Assembly (NCBI RefSeq): GCF_003337175.1
Contig: NZ_NETH01000005.1
Span: 1-64,000, forward strand
DNA length: 64,000 nt
Source of the DNA: Streptococcus gallolyticus
Lineage (GTDB): Bacteria > Bacillota > Bacilli > Lactobacillales > Streptococcaceae
Direction: 5' to 3'
The first letter of the stretch is position 1, and each line of letters begins with the position of its first letter. Below are positions 55,320-64,000 of this stretch, piece after piece. The notes below the pieces were generated by a model. It worked only from the letters and a program-made list of their open reading frames with translations. It did not search any database and was not told where the DNA came from. A program made the position numbers and the translations under genes.

Positions 55320-57653
55320 TTATTTTTTAGCTTTACGTGATTTTTTCTTAGCAACTTCTTTATAGAAAGGTTTCTTGCCTGACTTTTTAGAAGTTGAAGT
55401 GGAAGATTTACGATTTCGTGGTTTGCTTGATTTTGAACCTTTGTGGTTATCTGCTTTTGGACAACGTTTTTCTTTACCAGAACGGTCTTTACGTGATTTT
55501 TTAACTTTCTCTACCACATCATACTCACTTGGAATGTATTCAAAGTCAATATCGCCAGTTTCTTTATCAGCACGTGTTAATTTGATTTTAATCGGTTGAC
55601 CAACACGGAAAACTTTTCCTGATTTTTCACCTTGAAGGGTCAATGTACGTTCGTTGTAATTGTAAAATTCTGGCAGAGTTGTGATGTGAACAAGTCCTTC
55701 AATTGTATTTGGCAATTCGATGAACATCCCAAATTTTACAACACTAGCAACCACACCGTCAAATTCCTGACCAATGTATTCTTCCATGTATTCGGCTTTT
55801 TTCATGGCTTCAACGACACGTTCAGCATCAATAGCGCGACGTTCAAGGGTTGAAGATGACGTTGCCAATTCTGGAATCACATTTCTAAAGTGTTCGATTT
55901 TCTCATCAGTGAGTTGTGTGTATTCGCGAATCATGCGGTGAACAAGCAAATCAGGATAACGACGAATTGGACTTGTGAAATGAGTATAGTACTCCGCAGC
56001 CAAACCATAGTGTCCGTGATTATGTTCAGAATAACGTGCTTGTTGCATTGAACGAAGAAGCATCATATTTAGCACTTCTGCACCCGGTTTACCTTCCACT
56101 TTTGCCATGAAATCTTGCAAAGCTTCTTGAGTGATTTTGTTAGCTGTACCATGGACTTGAACGCCAAAAATGCTAGCATAATCAAGGAATTTTTGTAATT
56201 TTTCAGCTTTTGGTTCTTCATGGATACGGTAAATAAATGGCAATTTACGTTTTGCAAAATGCTCTGCAACTGTTTCATTAGCTGCCAACATGAAAGATTC
56301 AATCATGCGTTCAGCAATACCACGTTGACGAAGCACAATATCAACTGGCATTCCTTTATCATTAACAACAATCTTGGCTTCACTCGTATCAAAGTTAAGA
56401 GCACCGCGACGCACGCGCATGATTTCAAGAATATTGTGAAGAGCAGTCATATGATGAATAGAGTCAACGATTGGTTGGTATTGCTCAATCAATTCTTCAT
56501 CACCAGCAATAATGTCATTGACATCGCTGTAAGTCATACGGAAAGTTGTCTTAATGACTGATTGACAAATTTGGTGATTAACAACGTGACCATTGCGGTC
56601 AATTTCCATTAAACATGATTGTGTCAAACGGTCAACATTAGGATTTAACGAACAAATACCATTTGACAAACGTTCAGGTAGCATTGGAACTACACGGTCA
56701 GTCACATAAACTGATGTCCCACGAGCAACGGCTTCACGATTAAGCGCAGAGCCTTCTGTAACATAGTATGAAACGTCCGCAATATGAACACCGAGCTCAA
56801 AATTACCATTGTTGAGCAATTTAATATGGACAGCATCATCCAAGTCTTTGGCATCCGCACCATCAATGGTAAAGGTGATTTCATTACGCAAATCAACACG
56901 CCCAATCATGTCTTTTTCAGACGGCGCAGCTGGAACCGCATTGGCTTCAGCCATAACATCTTCTGGGAATTCTGATTTGATGTCCATTGATTCAAGGACT
57001 TCAAGCACATCAATACCAACATCACCTTGGTGTCCAATGATATCACGTACATGACCAACAAAATAATCATGGCCTCGTATTGGGTATTTATCAATGTCAA
57101 CCTTGATAATCTCAGTGCCGTCAAGTAAAACAGGCTCTTTCTTGATATAAATCTTTTGTTGAATTTTTTGATTTTTGGATTTGATGTAACCAGCGTATTT
57201 TGGTTTTTCGTCATCGAGAATAAATTTCCCAACAACTGTCTTTAAGCTACGCTCAACAATGCCGACAATGCGAACCTCAGCTGCTGTACCTTTCAAGCGA
57301 TTAGCTGGCTTTCTAACAACCGCTTCAACCGTATCTCCGTCAACCGCATAACCAACGTCATTACGTCCGACAAACATGTCATCTTCATTTTCGTCAACCG
57401 CTAAAAAACCAAAACCAGCTTTGTTAGCACGAAAGACACCTGTAACAGTGATTTCTTTTTTCTTCTCTATTTTTTTACGAAGAGCAAGGTTCCCATGGTC
57501 ATCAAAACGCAGTTTTCCTTGACTTTCCAATTTTGAAATCTCTTTGATAAGCTTTGGAAATTTTTCAGCGCCAGCCATGTCTAGCCCAGCAGCCAATTCA
57601 TTAATATTGACTTTTCCATGCTCCTCTAAATAAGCAATAATGTTTTCGTTCAT
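55320..57653 (-). CDS. rnr: Ribonuclease R
   Basis: A 777-aa RNase II/RNB-family exoribonuclease. There is an N-terminal winged-helix region, cold-shock domains at about 70-220, and an RNB core with FTIDGADAKDLDDAVHIKLL near 262-280 (catalytic Asp cluster). An S1 domain lies at about 625-705 (FDGVVASVVKFGMFIELPN), and a very basic C-terminal tail (about 715-777) is rich in Lys/Arg/Ser. It degrades structured RNA and works with SmpB and tmRNA. The tail may bind ribosomes or RNA. Confidence 0.97.
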   Translation of the reverse strand: MNENIIAYLEEHGKVNINELAAGLDMAGAEKFPKLIKEISKLESQGKLRFDDHGNLALRKKIEKKKEITVTGVFRANKAGFGFLAVDENEDDMFVGRNDVGYAVDGDTVEAVVRKPANRLKGTAAEVRIVGIVERSLKTVVGKFILDDEKPKYAGYIKSKNQKIQQKIYIKKEPVLLDGTEIIKVDIDKYPIRGHDYFVGHVRDIIGHQGDVGIDVLEVLESMDIKSEFPEDVMAEANAVPAAPSEKDMIGRVDLRNEITFTIDGADAKDLDDAVHIKLLNNGNFELGVHIADVSYYVTEGSALNREAVARGTSVYVTDRVVPMLPERLSNGICSLNPNVDRLTQSCLMEIDRNGHVVNHQICQSVIKTTFRMTYSDVNDIIAGDEELIEQYQPIVDSIHHMTALHNILEIMRVRRGALNFDTSEAKIVVNDKGMPVDIVLRQRGIAERMIESFMLAANETVAEHFAKRKLPFIYRIHEEPKAEKLQKFLDYASIFGVQVHGTANKITQEALQDFMAKVEGKPGAEVLNMMLLRSMQQARYSEHNHGHYGLAAEYYTHFTSPIRRYPDLLVHRMIREYTQLTDEKIEHFRNVIPELATSSSTLERRAIDAERVVEAMKKAEYMEEYIGQEFDGVVASVVKFGMFIELPNTIEGLVHITTLPEFYNYNERTLTLQGEKSGKVFRVGQPIKIKLTRADKETGDIDFEYIPSEYDVVEKVKKSRKDRSGKEKRCPKADNHKGSKSSKPRNRKSSTSTSKKSGKKPFYKEVAKKKSRKAKK

Positions 57654-57878
57654 AATTTGTGATTGTAAGTATTCCTAGTAAAAATCAGACATAAAATGCC
57701 CAGCTAGGTTTAACTCAATAATTTTCCTCTCGTATTCAACTTCATTCTAATAGGTCGTAAACAAGACTTTTACGACTTCATAATAAAAAATGAGCTGAGT
57801 GACCAGCCCATGAATTTTCGTACAAAATTCAAAACGCACAGCCAACGTAAGCCACTATTTAGCCTCGTTAGTTGCTAT

Positions 57879-58124
57879 CTATTTACTTGATAAAATCGCT
57901 AGCGCCAAAGCAATTGCTAGCCACAAGAAAACTAGAACTGCTGTAAAACGTTGCATAAACGCTTCGAAGCCACGCGCTTTAGTACGTTCAAACAAAGCTT
58001 CTGAACCGCTGTTATCAAATACATTGCTACTTGGATTTTTTTGTGGTTGCAAGAAAATAGCAATCACAATAATAACAGATAATACCAGCAAAGTTGTCAG
58101 TAGTATATTGTACATCTTTTTCAC
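57879..58124 (-). CDS. secG: Preprotein translocase subunit SecG
   Basis: An 81-aa membrane protein with two hydrophobic helices (residues about 4-24 and 57-78) and the conserved loop QPQKNPSSNVFDNSGSEALF between them. SecG helps SecYEG protein export. Its place between rpmG and rnr is the usual streptococcal order. The 225 bases after it, up to rnr, contain no gene. Confidence 0.92.
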   Translation of the reverse strand: MKKMYNILLTTLLVLSVIIVIAIFLQPQKNPSSNVFDNSGSEALFERTKARGFEAFMQRFTAVLVFLWLAIALALAILSSK

Positions 58125-58242
58125 TAAGAACGCGTCAGAAAGTTATTTTCAAATCAATTGAATTAGTCATGACTTGACACTTTCAGTCTGAGTTCTATTC
58201 CTTTCCTAAACTATAATCTTAACCATTCTAACATAAAACTCC

Positions 58243-58389
58243 CTAAGATTCAATATGTAAGGTCACTTTTCGCTCTTTCGGACAATATTTTAAGACCTGG
58301 ATACGTTCTGGATGGCTTGTTTTATTTTTACTTGTCAAATAATTCTTACTGCCACAACTGCTGCATTTTAAATTAATCTTTATTCTCAC
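58243..58389 (-). CDS. rpmG: 50S ribosomal protein L33
   Basis: A 48-aa ribosomal protein from a GTG start that overlaps the stop of the MFS gene (GTGTGA). AAGGA lies six bases before the start. The sequence [20 protein letters not shown] has one CxxC pair. Near the end, YCPKERK has Cys where the second pair would start but Glu for the last ligand, so only three of four zinc cysteines remain. It is part of the large ribosomal subunit. The coupling to the MFS gene is conserved in streptococci. Confidence 0.92.
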   Translation of the reverse strand: MRIKINLKCSSCGSKNYLTSKNKTSHPERIQVLKYCPKERKVTLHIES

Positions 58390-59591
58390 ACGATTTCCTT
58401 AACTTTCAAGTATTTTCTAAAATTAATAAGGCTCCAGACAAAGTTTACAAAAACAATAAGACTAGTCACGTAAAAAACTGATCGGTAGCCCAAGTCAGTT
58501 GCGACTGCTGACCCAATAAAAGGTCCAATAACTTGTCCCATATTCGTAAACATTTGATTATAGCTAAAAATACGTGAAATTCCCTCGCGTGGTGTGATTT
58601 TAGTCAACAATGAATTGATACTCGGCATCAACGCACCCGTACCAAAACCATACAAGAAGCGGACAATACCTAATTGCAATGAATTCTGAGCAAGGGCGCA
58701 AAGCACATACATACTAAAGCTATAAAATAGAGCAATCAAAAGTAATCTATGATTACCTATTCTATCACCAATTTTCCCAAGAGTCGAGCTTGAGAGCATG
58801 CTTGAAAATCCTAGTGCTGATACAATCAAACCAGAGACAAACATCAAGTTCTCTGTTTGACCAAGATGACGAATATACAAGGTCAAAATTGGGGCAATAG
58901 ATTGTGCTGATACTTGGATAATCATGCTAGTCACAAAAAGACCAATTAAAATTTGCTTATCCTTAATTGATGAGAATAGCTCACGTGTCGATAGTGCTTC
59001 GGCCTTAGTAACTGGTTGAAAATCTTCCTTTACAAGAAAAACAGTTAGCAGATTACAAATCAATAACATAAAGCCGACCAAAAGAAAAACTTGACGAATA
59101 CCTAGGAGCTCAGCAAGCACACCACCTAGTAATGGGCCTACCAAACTACCACCGATAACACCAGTTGCTAGCGTTCCAAGCGCATATCCTGAACGGCTTT
59201 TAGGAACTTGACTAGCAATCAAAGCCGTTGAATTAGGGACATAGCCAGAAAATAAGCCATTCAAAATACGTAAAACTAATAACCAAAACACATTAGGAAC
59301 AAAGGCTAGGCCACCCATAGTAAAAGTCATCACCAAGCTTGCCCTTACCATCATTGGTTTACGCCCGTAACGGTCAGCCAATCGTCCCCATACTGGAGCA
59401 ATAAGAGCCGAAGCCAAAGCGGATAATGACACTGCTAAACCAGCATACCATTCTACCTTATTTTTAGGTGCTCCAAGTTGTTCAACATATAAAGCCATAA
59501 AAGGCATGACAAGTGAAAAGCTTGCCCCAGTAAAAAAGTTACCAAGCCAAGCTACCCGCAAGTTCTGTTTCCAATTAATTTCGCTGTTAAT
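58386..59591 (-). CDS. pmrA: PmrA-like MFS multidrug efflux protein, probable AUU start
   Basis: A 12-segment major facilitator protein of about 401 residues with the motif [18 protein letters not shown] near residue 70. It is similar to pneumococcal PmrA, a drug efflux pump. No ATG, GTG or TTG lies at the conserved N-terminus. In frame with [20 protein letters not shown] the only codon at the right place is ATT at 59591, with GAGGGTG seven bases before it and a stop (TGA) just upstream. A TTG at 59561 would cut ten conserved residues and has no good ribosome site. Confidence 0.85.
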   Translation of the reverse strand: MNSEINWKQNLRVAWLGNFFTGASFSLVMPFMALYVEQLGAPKNKVEWYAGLAVSLSALASALIAPVWGRLADRYGRKPMMVRASLVMTFTMGGLAFVPNVFWLLVLRILNGLFSGYVPNSTALIASQVPKSRSGYALGTLATGVIGGSLVGPLLGGVLAELLGIRQVFLLVGFMLLICNLLTVFLVKEDFQPVTKAEALSTRELFSSIKDKQILIGLFVTSMIIQVSAQSIAPILTLYIRHLGQTENLMFVSGLIVSALGFSSMLSSSTLGKIGDRIGNHRLLLIALFYSFSMYVLCALAQNSLQLGIVRFLYGFGTGALMPSINSLLTKITPREGISRIFSYNQMFTNMGQVIGPFIGSAVATDLGYRSVFYVTSLIVFVNFVWSLINFRKYLKVKEIV

Positions 59592-59627
59592 GATTGTTCA
59601 CCCTCTTTTCTAAAAATATCAACTACC

Positions 59628-59633
59628 ATTATA
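59628..59633 (-). promoter_or_regulatory. Extended -10 promoter of the pmrA-like gene
   Basis: The minus strand reads TGCTATAAT, an extended -10 with the TGn element, about 37 bases before the probable start codon. A good -35 is missing. Confidence 0.55.
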
Positions 59634-59851
59634 GCACACTATTAGTTAAATGAAAAAGAGAGCTTGCTTATACAAGTATCGTTTTCAGACAACGGTTTTT
59701 GATATTTTCTTGGTTCTTCAAACCTCAAACCATCTATCTGGAAGCTTTAAGCTGTTGGGAAGCTATAAACAATCTCCAAAATCAAAGAAGAATTTGGAGC
59801 GCAATCCTTTTCAATAATAGCCTCCTAAATCTTCAAAAATAAAGCTAAAAA

Positions 59852-60445
59852 TCAGTCCGATAATGTGTGTAAGAATCGGTCAACCTGCTCTTTTAGCGCT
59901 TGTAGATGACCACGATTGTCTAGTAATTTATCAGCGTAAGCTTTTTTAGCTTCTGTTGACATCTGACTCGCAATGCGCTTTTGTGCTTCAGAACGCGTGT
60001 AATGATTTCGCATCACTAAACGGTCTAACTGCGTCTTTTCATCAACATAAACTAACCAGACCTCATCAAACCAATCCATATAATCAAGTTCAATCAACAG
60101 CGGAATATCCATAAAAAAAACTTCCTCTGTCTGGGCTAATTGATTCCGACGATTAGCTAATTCTTGACGAATAACCTCATTTTGCAGCCTTGATGATTTT
60201 GCCATCATCTCTTTATTTCCAAAAATAACTTGTCCTAATTTTTTACGGTCAAGTTCTCCATTTTCTTGCAGGATGTTATTTCCAAGCCATTCAACTAAAG
60301 TTTGATACAGCTTGCCACCTTTTTCTTGCAATTCATGCACAACCTGGTCCGCATCAATAACCTGATAGCCCTGCTTTCGAATTTCAGCCACAACTGTTGA
60401 TTTTCCTGAAGCAATTCCGCCCGTGATTCCAATAATTTTTGTCAT
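59852..60445 (-). CDS. coaE: Dephospho-CoA kinase
   Basis: About 197 aa from the ATG at 60445 ([20 protein letters not shown]). The P-loop is GGIASGKST, the conserved DADQVVHEL lies near residue 32, and the lid region has [18 protein letters not shown] near 145. It catalyses the last step of coenzyme A synthesis. The ATG overlaps the mutM stop as ATGA, so translation is coupled. An earlier ATG at 60466 lies inside mutM and is not used. Confidence 0.95.
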   Translation of the reverse strand: MTKIIGITGGIASGKSTVVAEIRKQGYQVIDADQVVHELQEKGGKLYQTLVEWLGNNILQENGELDRKKLGQVIFGNKEMMAKSSRLQNEVIRQELANRRNQLAQTEEVFFMDIPLLIELDYMDWFDEVWLVYVDEKTQLDRLVMRNHYTRSEAQKRIASQMSTEAKKAYADKLLDNRGHLQALKEQVDRFLHTLSD

Positions 60446-61263
60446 CGTTTTTGACATGCAGGACAAAGATGTGTCCCACGACCTCCTACTTTGATTTTTT
60501 CAATCGGCGTGGCACAACGTGGGCAAGGTTCGCCCGTCTTACCGTAAACTTGCAAAAACTGCTGCATATTGCCATCCTCACCAAAGGCATTATGATAGGT
60601 TCTAATTGTCGTTCCACCTTTAGCAATTCCTAGCTGCAAAATCCGAATAATCTCGTCGTGCAACAAAGCTATTTCCGAATCTGTCAAACTTAAACTAACA
60701 CGCTCTGGGTGAATTTTCGCTGCCCAAAGCGCCTCATCAACGTAAATATTTCCAAGCCCCACAACCAAGGTTTGGTCTAAAAGATAAGGCTTGATAATCT
60801 TCTTGGAAGCCTTCAATTTTCTAGTAAACTCTGATAAGTCAAACGTTTCCTTTGTCGGTTCAGGACCGAGCTTTCTCTTTTGAAAATAAGCTTCTATCTG
60901 ATTTGGATACAACAATTCCATTGTCCCAAACTTACGAACATCTTGATAAACCAACGTTGACCCATCATCAAGTTGAAAAAGAACATGAAAATGTTTGTTA
61001 TCAGGCACTTGTTCTGGAAAAAGCAAATACTTACCTTCCATTCGCAAATGAGAAATAATCACCTGCTTATTCAACATTAATAGTAAATATTTTCCACGCC
61101 TTCCAATATTCTGAAACGTTTGCCCCAAAATCTCAGTCTCAAACGCCACCAAATCTGTTTTGACAATCTTAGGCACACGAACATCAACAGCTACAATTTT
61201 TCGACCAACAATCAGACTCTCCAAACCATGTCTAACCGTCTCAACCTCAGGTAATTCAGGCAT
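60442..61263 (-). CDS. mutM: Formamidopyrimidine-DNA glycosylase MutM (Fpg)
   Basis: About 273 aa from the ATG at 61263. This start is certain because the catalytic residue is the Pro after Met ([13 protein letters not shown]). Other features are the H2TH region with [14 protein letters not shown] near 170 and the C-terminal zinc finger with four Cys (CPRC and CPAC). It removes oxidised purines from DNA. In-frame codons upstream of 61263 are not used. Confidence 0.97.
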   Translation of the reverse strand: MPELPEVETVRHGLESLIVGRKIVAVDVRVPKIVKTDLVAFETEILGQTFQNIGRRGKYLLLMLNKQVIISHLRMEGKYLLFPEQVPDNKHFHVLFQLDDGSTLVYQDVRKFGTMELLYPNQIEAYFQKRKLGPEPTKETFDLSEFTRKLKASKKIIKPYLLDQTLVVGLGNIYVDEALWAAKIHPERVSLSLTDSEIALLHDEIIRILQLGIAKGGTTIRTYHNAFGEDGNMQQFLQVYGKTGEPCPRCATPIEKIKVGGRGTHLCPACQKR

Positions 61264-61516
61264 AACAATACGATACCAAGCCGTTAAGCGACTCAAAGAA
61301 AAATAGGAATCTTGACGAAGGTGATAACACCTAGGAAAGATTATCTTTTTTCAAAGAGTCGTAGGCGGGTTCTAGTCAACCAACCGCTTGGTGCTCCTTT
61401 CTAAAATTCATTTAATTCTTGATTGAGCATTTCTAAGCTTATTATAAAACAGAGTGCTGCTTTTAAGCAAACACTCTGCTTTAGTGTTATTTTTGACAAA
61501 GCTACCTAGGCTACGC

Positions 61517-62413
61517 TTAATATTCTTTCTCGTTGTAACCAAAATCAGCAAGGTCAAGTTTTTTATCACGCCAATTTTTCTTAACTTTAACCCATGTTTC
61601 AAGGTAAACTTTGTCACCAAGCATGATTTCAATATCACGACGTGCCATTTTACCGATTTTCTTGAGCATTGTTCCTTGCTTACCGATAATAATCCCTTTT
61701 TGGCTATCACGTTCAACCATAATTGTCGCACGGATATGCACTTTATCCGTTTCAGGATCACGTTTCATAGACTCAACGATAACCGCAACAGAATGTGGCA
61801 CTTCTTGTTCAGTCAATTTCAAGATTTTTTCACGAATCATTTCTGACACCAAGAAACGTTCTGGGTGGTCAGTAATTTGGTCCTCAGGGAAATATTGGAA
61901 CCCTTCCTCCAAATTATCTTTCAAAATGTTCATCAATGTTTCAACATTGTTCCCTTGAAGAGCTGAAATTGGCACAATTTCTTTGAAATCCATTTGACTA
62001 CGGAAATCATCAATTTGTTCCAAAAGTTGGTCTGGGTGCACTTTGTCAATCTTATTAATGACTAAGATGACAGGAATTTTAGCAGCCTTCAAGCGCTCGA
62101 TAATCATATCATCACCCTTACCACGCTTTTCATCAGCAGGCACCATAAAAAGGACTGTTTCAACTTCACGAAGAGTGCTATAAGCAGATTCCACCATGAA
62201 ATCGCCAAGGGCATTTTTGGGCTTATGAATCCCTGGTGTGTCAATAAAGACAATCTGTTCCGTATCCGTCGTGTAAATTCCCATAATTTTATTACGAGTT
62301 GTTTGCGCTTTATCACTCATGATAGCAATTTTTTGCCCCATAACATGATTTAAAAATGTTGATTTTCCAACATTTGGGCGACCTAAAATCGCTACAAAAC
62401 CTGATTTAAACAT
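61517..62413 (-). CDS. era: GTPase Era
   Basis: A 298-aa GTPase. G1 is GRPNVGKST near residues 12-20, G3 is DTPGIHKP near 58, and G4 is NKID near 121. The KH RNA-binding domain is at about 200-290, with [15 protein letters not shown] near 240. Era helps assemble the 30S ribosomal subunit near the membrane. The gene follows dgkA in the leftward ybeY-dgkA-era group. About 250 bases separate it from mutM. Confidence 0.98.
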   Translation of the reverse strand: MFKSGFVAILGRPNVGKSTFLNHVMGQKIAIMSDKAQTTRNKIMGIYTTDTEQIVFIDTPGIHKPKNALGDFMVESAYSTLREVETVLFMVPADEKRGKGDDMIIERLKAAKIPVILVINKIDKVHPDQLLEQIDDFRSQMDFKEIVPISALQGNNVETLMNILKDNLEEGFQYFPEDQITDHPERFLVSEMIREKILKLTEQEVPHSVAVIVESMKRDPETDKVHIRATIMVERDSQKGIIIGKQGTMLKKIGKMARRDIEIMLGDKVYLETWVKVKKNWRDKKLDLADFGYNEKEY

Positions 62414-62471
62414 AAGATATAAAGGACGTTAAACGCCCTACTCCTTTCAATTCTCTCTAACTAAGTTTTGG

Positions 62472-62879
62472 CTATTCACCAAAAATCAAGGCAATAATTT
62501 TCGGTACAAAAATAATCAATCCTGTTAAAACAGCATAGCCTGAAATAACTAAAACCGCGCCTGCTGCCATATCCTTAGCATTTTTAGCCAACATTGAAAA
62601 ATGATAATTGCTAGCAAGGTCGACCACATTTTCAATCGCCGAATTAATGATTTCAAACGTGATGACTAAAAAGATTGCCAGTAACAAAAAGAGCCACTCA
62701 ATCGCCGAAATTCGAAAAACAGCGCCAGCTATGATTGCCAAAATAGCTGAAACCATGTGCTTGCGCATGTTTCTCTCTTCTTTGAAGGCTGTGATAATAC
62801 CTGTAATGGCAAATTCCATACTCGCTACTAACGTGCGATTTTTCCACTTTTTAGGTGAATTATTATCTCTTAAGTCCAT
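62472..62879 (-). CDS. dgkA: Diacylglycerol/undecaprenol kinase DgkA
   Basis: A 135-aa membrane kinase with three hydrophobic segments (about 45-62, 64-84, 108-128), the conserved [12 protein letters not shown] near residue 33-44 and the active-site stretch [13 protein letters not shown] near 75-87. In Gram-positives it phosphorylates undecaprenol to supply the cell-wall lipid carrier. The gene overlaps the end of ybeY by 17 bases. Confidence 0.93.
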   Translation of the reverse strand: MDLRDNNSPKKWKNRTLVASMEFAITGIITAFKEERNMRKHMVSAILAIIAGAVFRISAIEWLFLLLAIFLVITFEIINSAIENVVDLASNYHFSMLAKNAKDMAAGAVLVISGYAVLTGLIIFVPKIIALIFGE

Positions 62880-63357
62880 AGGCAGTTAAAATCTCTTCCT
62901 GTAAAGTAAACATTTCTTTTTCTTCTTCAGGGGTGTAATGATCATAACCATTGATATGTAAAAAGCCATGTACTGCAAGGAAGCCCATTTCACGTTCAAA
63001 TGAATGCCCATATGCTTCTGCTTGTTCACGTGCTTTATCAACCGAAATGAACAACTCACCGATGTAAGCGTCAAATTCATCTAGCATTTCAGCCAGTTCA
63101 GGATTTTCTTCTAAGTCTTCTTCTGAAAATGACAGACTTGATTCTGGTTTGTATTCTAAGCTGATCACATCTGTTGGACGGTCTGTGTCACGGTATTCCA
63201 AGTTCAACTCATGACTACGTTCATTTGTCACAAAAGTCACGGCCATTTCTTTATTGTCTTTACCTGTCTTTTCAGCTGCAAATTGTAATAAATCAAGGGT
63301 TTGTTTTTTTATTGCTTCTGAAACTTGACCAGTTTCATCTATCATTTCAACATACAT
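62863..63357 (-). CDS. ybeY: Endoribonuclease YbeY, 16S rRNA maturation
   Basis: A 164-aa metalloprotein with the zinc motif [11 protein letters not shown] near residues 130-140 and [10 protein letters not shown] near 60, characteristic of YbeY. It takes part in 16S rRNA 3' maturation and ribosome quality control. It starts the leftward ybeY-dgkA-era unit. A minus-strand TGGTATAAT at about 63392-63400 is a probable extended -10 promoter. Confidence 0.96.
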   Translation of the reverse strand: MYVEMIDETGQVSEAIKKQTLDLLQFAAEKTGKDNKEMAVTFVTNERSHELNLEYRDTDRPTDVISLEYKPESSLSFSEEDLEENPELAEMLDEFDAYIGELFISVDKAREQAEAYGHSFEREMGFLAVHGFLHINGYDHYTPEEEKEMFTLQEEILTAYGLKR

Positions 63358-63665
63358 ATAAATCTTCTTTCAAACTAATTATATCAAGGCTATTATACCA
63401 TAATAAAATAAAGCCCGCTACTGTACGCTTTACAACACTCATCCCTGCTATCTCAAGAATTTAGCAGGTCAACTTTTGTCATTTTTTATTTTTTAACTGA
63501 CAGCAAGATTGATTTTCTCATAAAAAAGAAGTAGCTCGGGGTAAAGCTACTTCTTCAAGGAGGAGCGTTAAGGACTAGTTTTCATCAGAAGTCCTACCAT
63601 CATTTCAAACCATCTTTGTTATAATTGCCTGATTTTACCAAATCAAAGCCGATACTAGTTGGGAA
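63358..63665. other. Spacer between ybeY and the starch-binding protein gene
   Basis: No gene is seen. It contains the ybeY extended -10 (about 63392-63400, minus strand), a terminator at 63526-63555, and an AGGACT/AGTCCT inverted repeat near 63571-63594. Confidence 0.6.
63526..63555 (-). terminator. Terminator downstream of the starch-binding protein gene
   Basis: AAGAAGTAGCT and AGCTACTTCTT pair exactly. On the minus strand the stem is followed by TTTTTATG, so it ends the leftward amylase-like gene. Confidence 0.85.
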
Positions 63666-64000
63666 TTAGTTACTAGTACCAGGTTGGCTAAAGATGATTT
63701 TAACGTTTAAATCAAGATATTCCTCTGGGAGATTAATATAGAAATTACCTTGAGCATCTTTTGTCATGGATTGATCAGGCCACGCACCAAGTGGCATTGG
63801 GACTGGACTACCATAATAAGCATAGAGATTTGCGCTTTCCCAGCCACCAGGATTATCAAATGAAATACGTGTCATTCCTTCAGAAACATCTGCAACTAAA
63901 CCGTCTTTAGAATAAACACCTTCTGCTTTAAAATCAAATCCTGTATTTTGTGGATATTGTGCACCACTATTGTTTGTAAAGAGGACTTTGACACCTTCTG
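63666..64000 (-). CDS. C-terminus of secreted starch-binding protein (CBM26-like), cut by window
   Basis: The frame is open to the window edge, and about 111 residues are visible. It carries the end of one carbohydrate-binding module and most of another with ISFDNPGGWESANLYAYYG, GAWPDQSMTKDAQGNFYINL and VKIIFSQPGTSN at the end. An earlier stretch, GVKVLFTNNSGAQYPQNTGF, repeats the same pattern. These are CBM26-type starch-binding modules found at the C-terminus of extracellular alpha-amylases of bovis-group streptococci. The catalytic domain is outside the window, so the amylase call is inference. Confidence 0.8.
   Translation of the reverse strand, partial: EGVKVLFTNNSGAQYPQNTGFDFKAEGVYSKDGLVADVSEGMTRISFDNPGGWESANLYAYYGSPVPMPLGAWPDQSMTKDAQGNFYINLPEEYLDLNVKIIFSQPGTSN

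Noticed and set aside
61408-61761. 117-codon minus-strand frame overlapping era
   Set aside because: It is a shadow of era in another frame and has no independent support.

Overview
The window is a low-GC Firmicute chromosome segment that reads as a Streptococcus, most likely of the S. bovis/equinus complex. The evidence is a set of streptococcal neighbourhoods: vicR-vicK-vicX followed by rnc and smc, glnQHMP beside vicR, ccpA divergent from pepQ with cpoA-type lipid glycosyltransferases behind ccpA, and pmrA-like/rpmG/secG/rnr/smpB. The window ends inside a secreted protein with starch-binding (CBM26-like) modules, as in amylolytic bovis-group streptococci. Species assignment is inference.

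Layout. 0-0.6 kb: C-terminal part of an IS1182-family transposase. 0.7-5.4 kb: SprT-like protein, Tex, a 44-aa protein, and a permease/TIGR03943 pair. 6.0-10.5 kb: an ABC exporter (two ATPases, one permease) divergent from its presumed two-component system, with helically phased repeats between them. 10.6-22.6 kb: leftward housekeeping block (small membrane protein, ftsY, two HAD phosphatases, smc, rnc, vicX, vicK, vicR), interrupted by one rightward exported protein. 22.8-25.9 kb: glnQHMP. 26-34.4 kb: TVP38-family protein, thrS with a T-box leader, two glycosyltransferases, ccpA and pepQ. 34.5-45.1 kb: a carbohydrate cluster with two PTS permeases, an antiterminator, a ChbG/YdjC deacetylase, an amidohydrolase-fold protein, two ceramidase-like proteins and a large lipoprotein. 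45.6-48.4 kb: DUF554 protein, MarR regulator, a frameshifted SRPBCC gene and a nitroreductase. 48.5-50.3 kb: decayed accessory island with bacteriocin immunity genes, a broken bacteriocin, a broken Fst-like toxin and an integrase remnant. 50.5-54.7 kb: beta-glucoside PTS, 6-phospho-beta-glucosidase and an RpiR regulator. 54.8-63.4 kb: smpB, rnr, secG, rpmG, pmrA-like, coaE, mutM, era, dgkA, ybeY. 63.7-64 kb: end of the starch-binding protein gene.

The most unusual system is the 34.5-45.1 kb cluster. Its distal promoter carries a perfect cre site and is followed by a LicT/BglG-type RAT sequence overlapping a terminator. A second cre-overlapped promoter starts the inner half. The gene content suggests PTS import of an N- or O-acylated glycoside followed by intracellular deacylation, but the substrate is unknown. 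Both ceramidase-like proteins lack signal peptides. One keeps the recognisable catalytic motifs and the other has lost several. The amidohydrolase-fold protein has lost the usual HxH and catalytic Asp.

Other observations of interest are a bacteriocin/immunity pair apparently inactivated by a nonsense codon and by ATG-to-ATA at the start codon, a probable AUU start for the pmrA-like gene, and hairpins flanking rnc.
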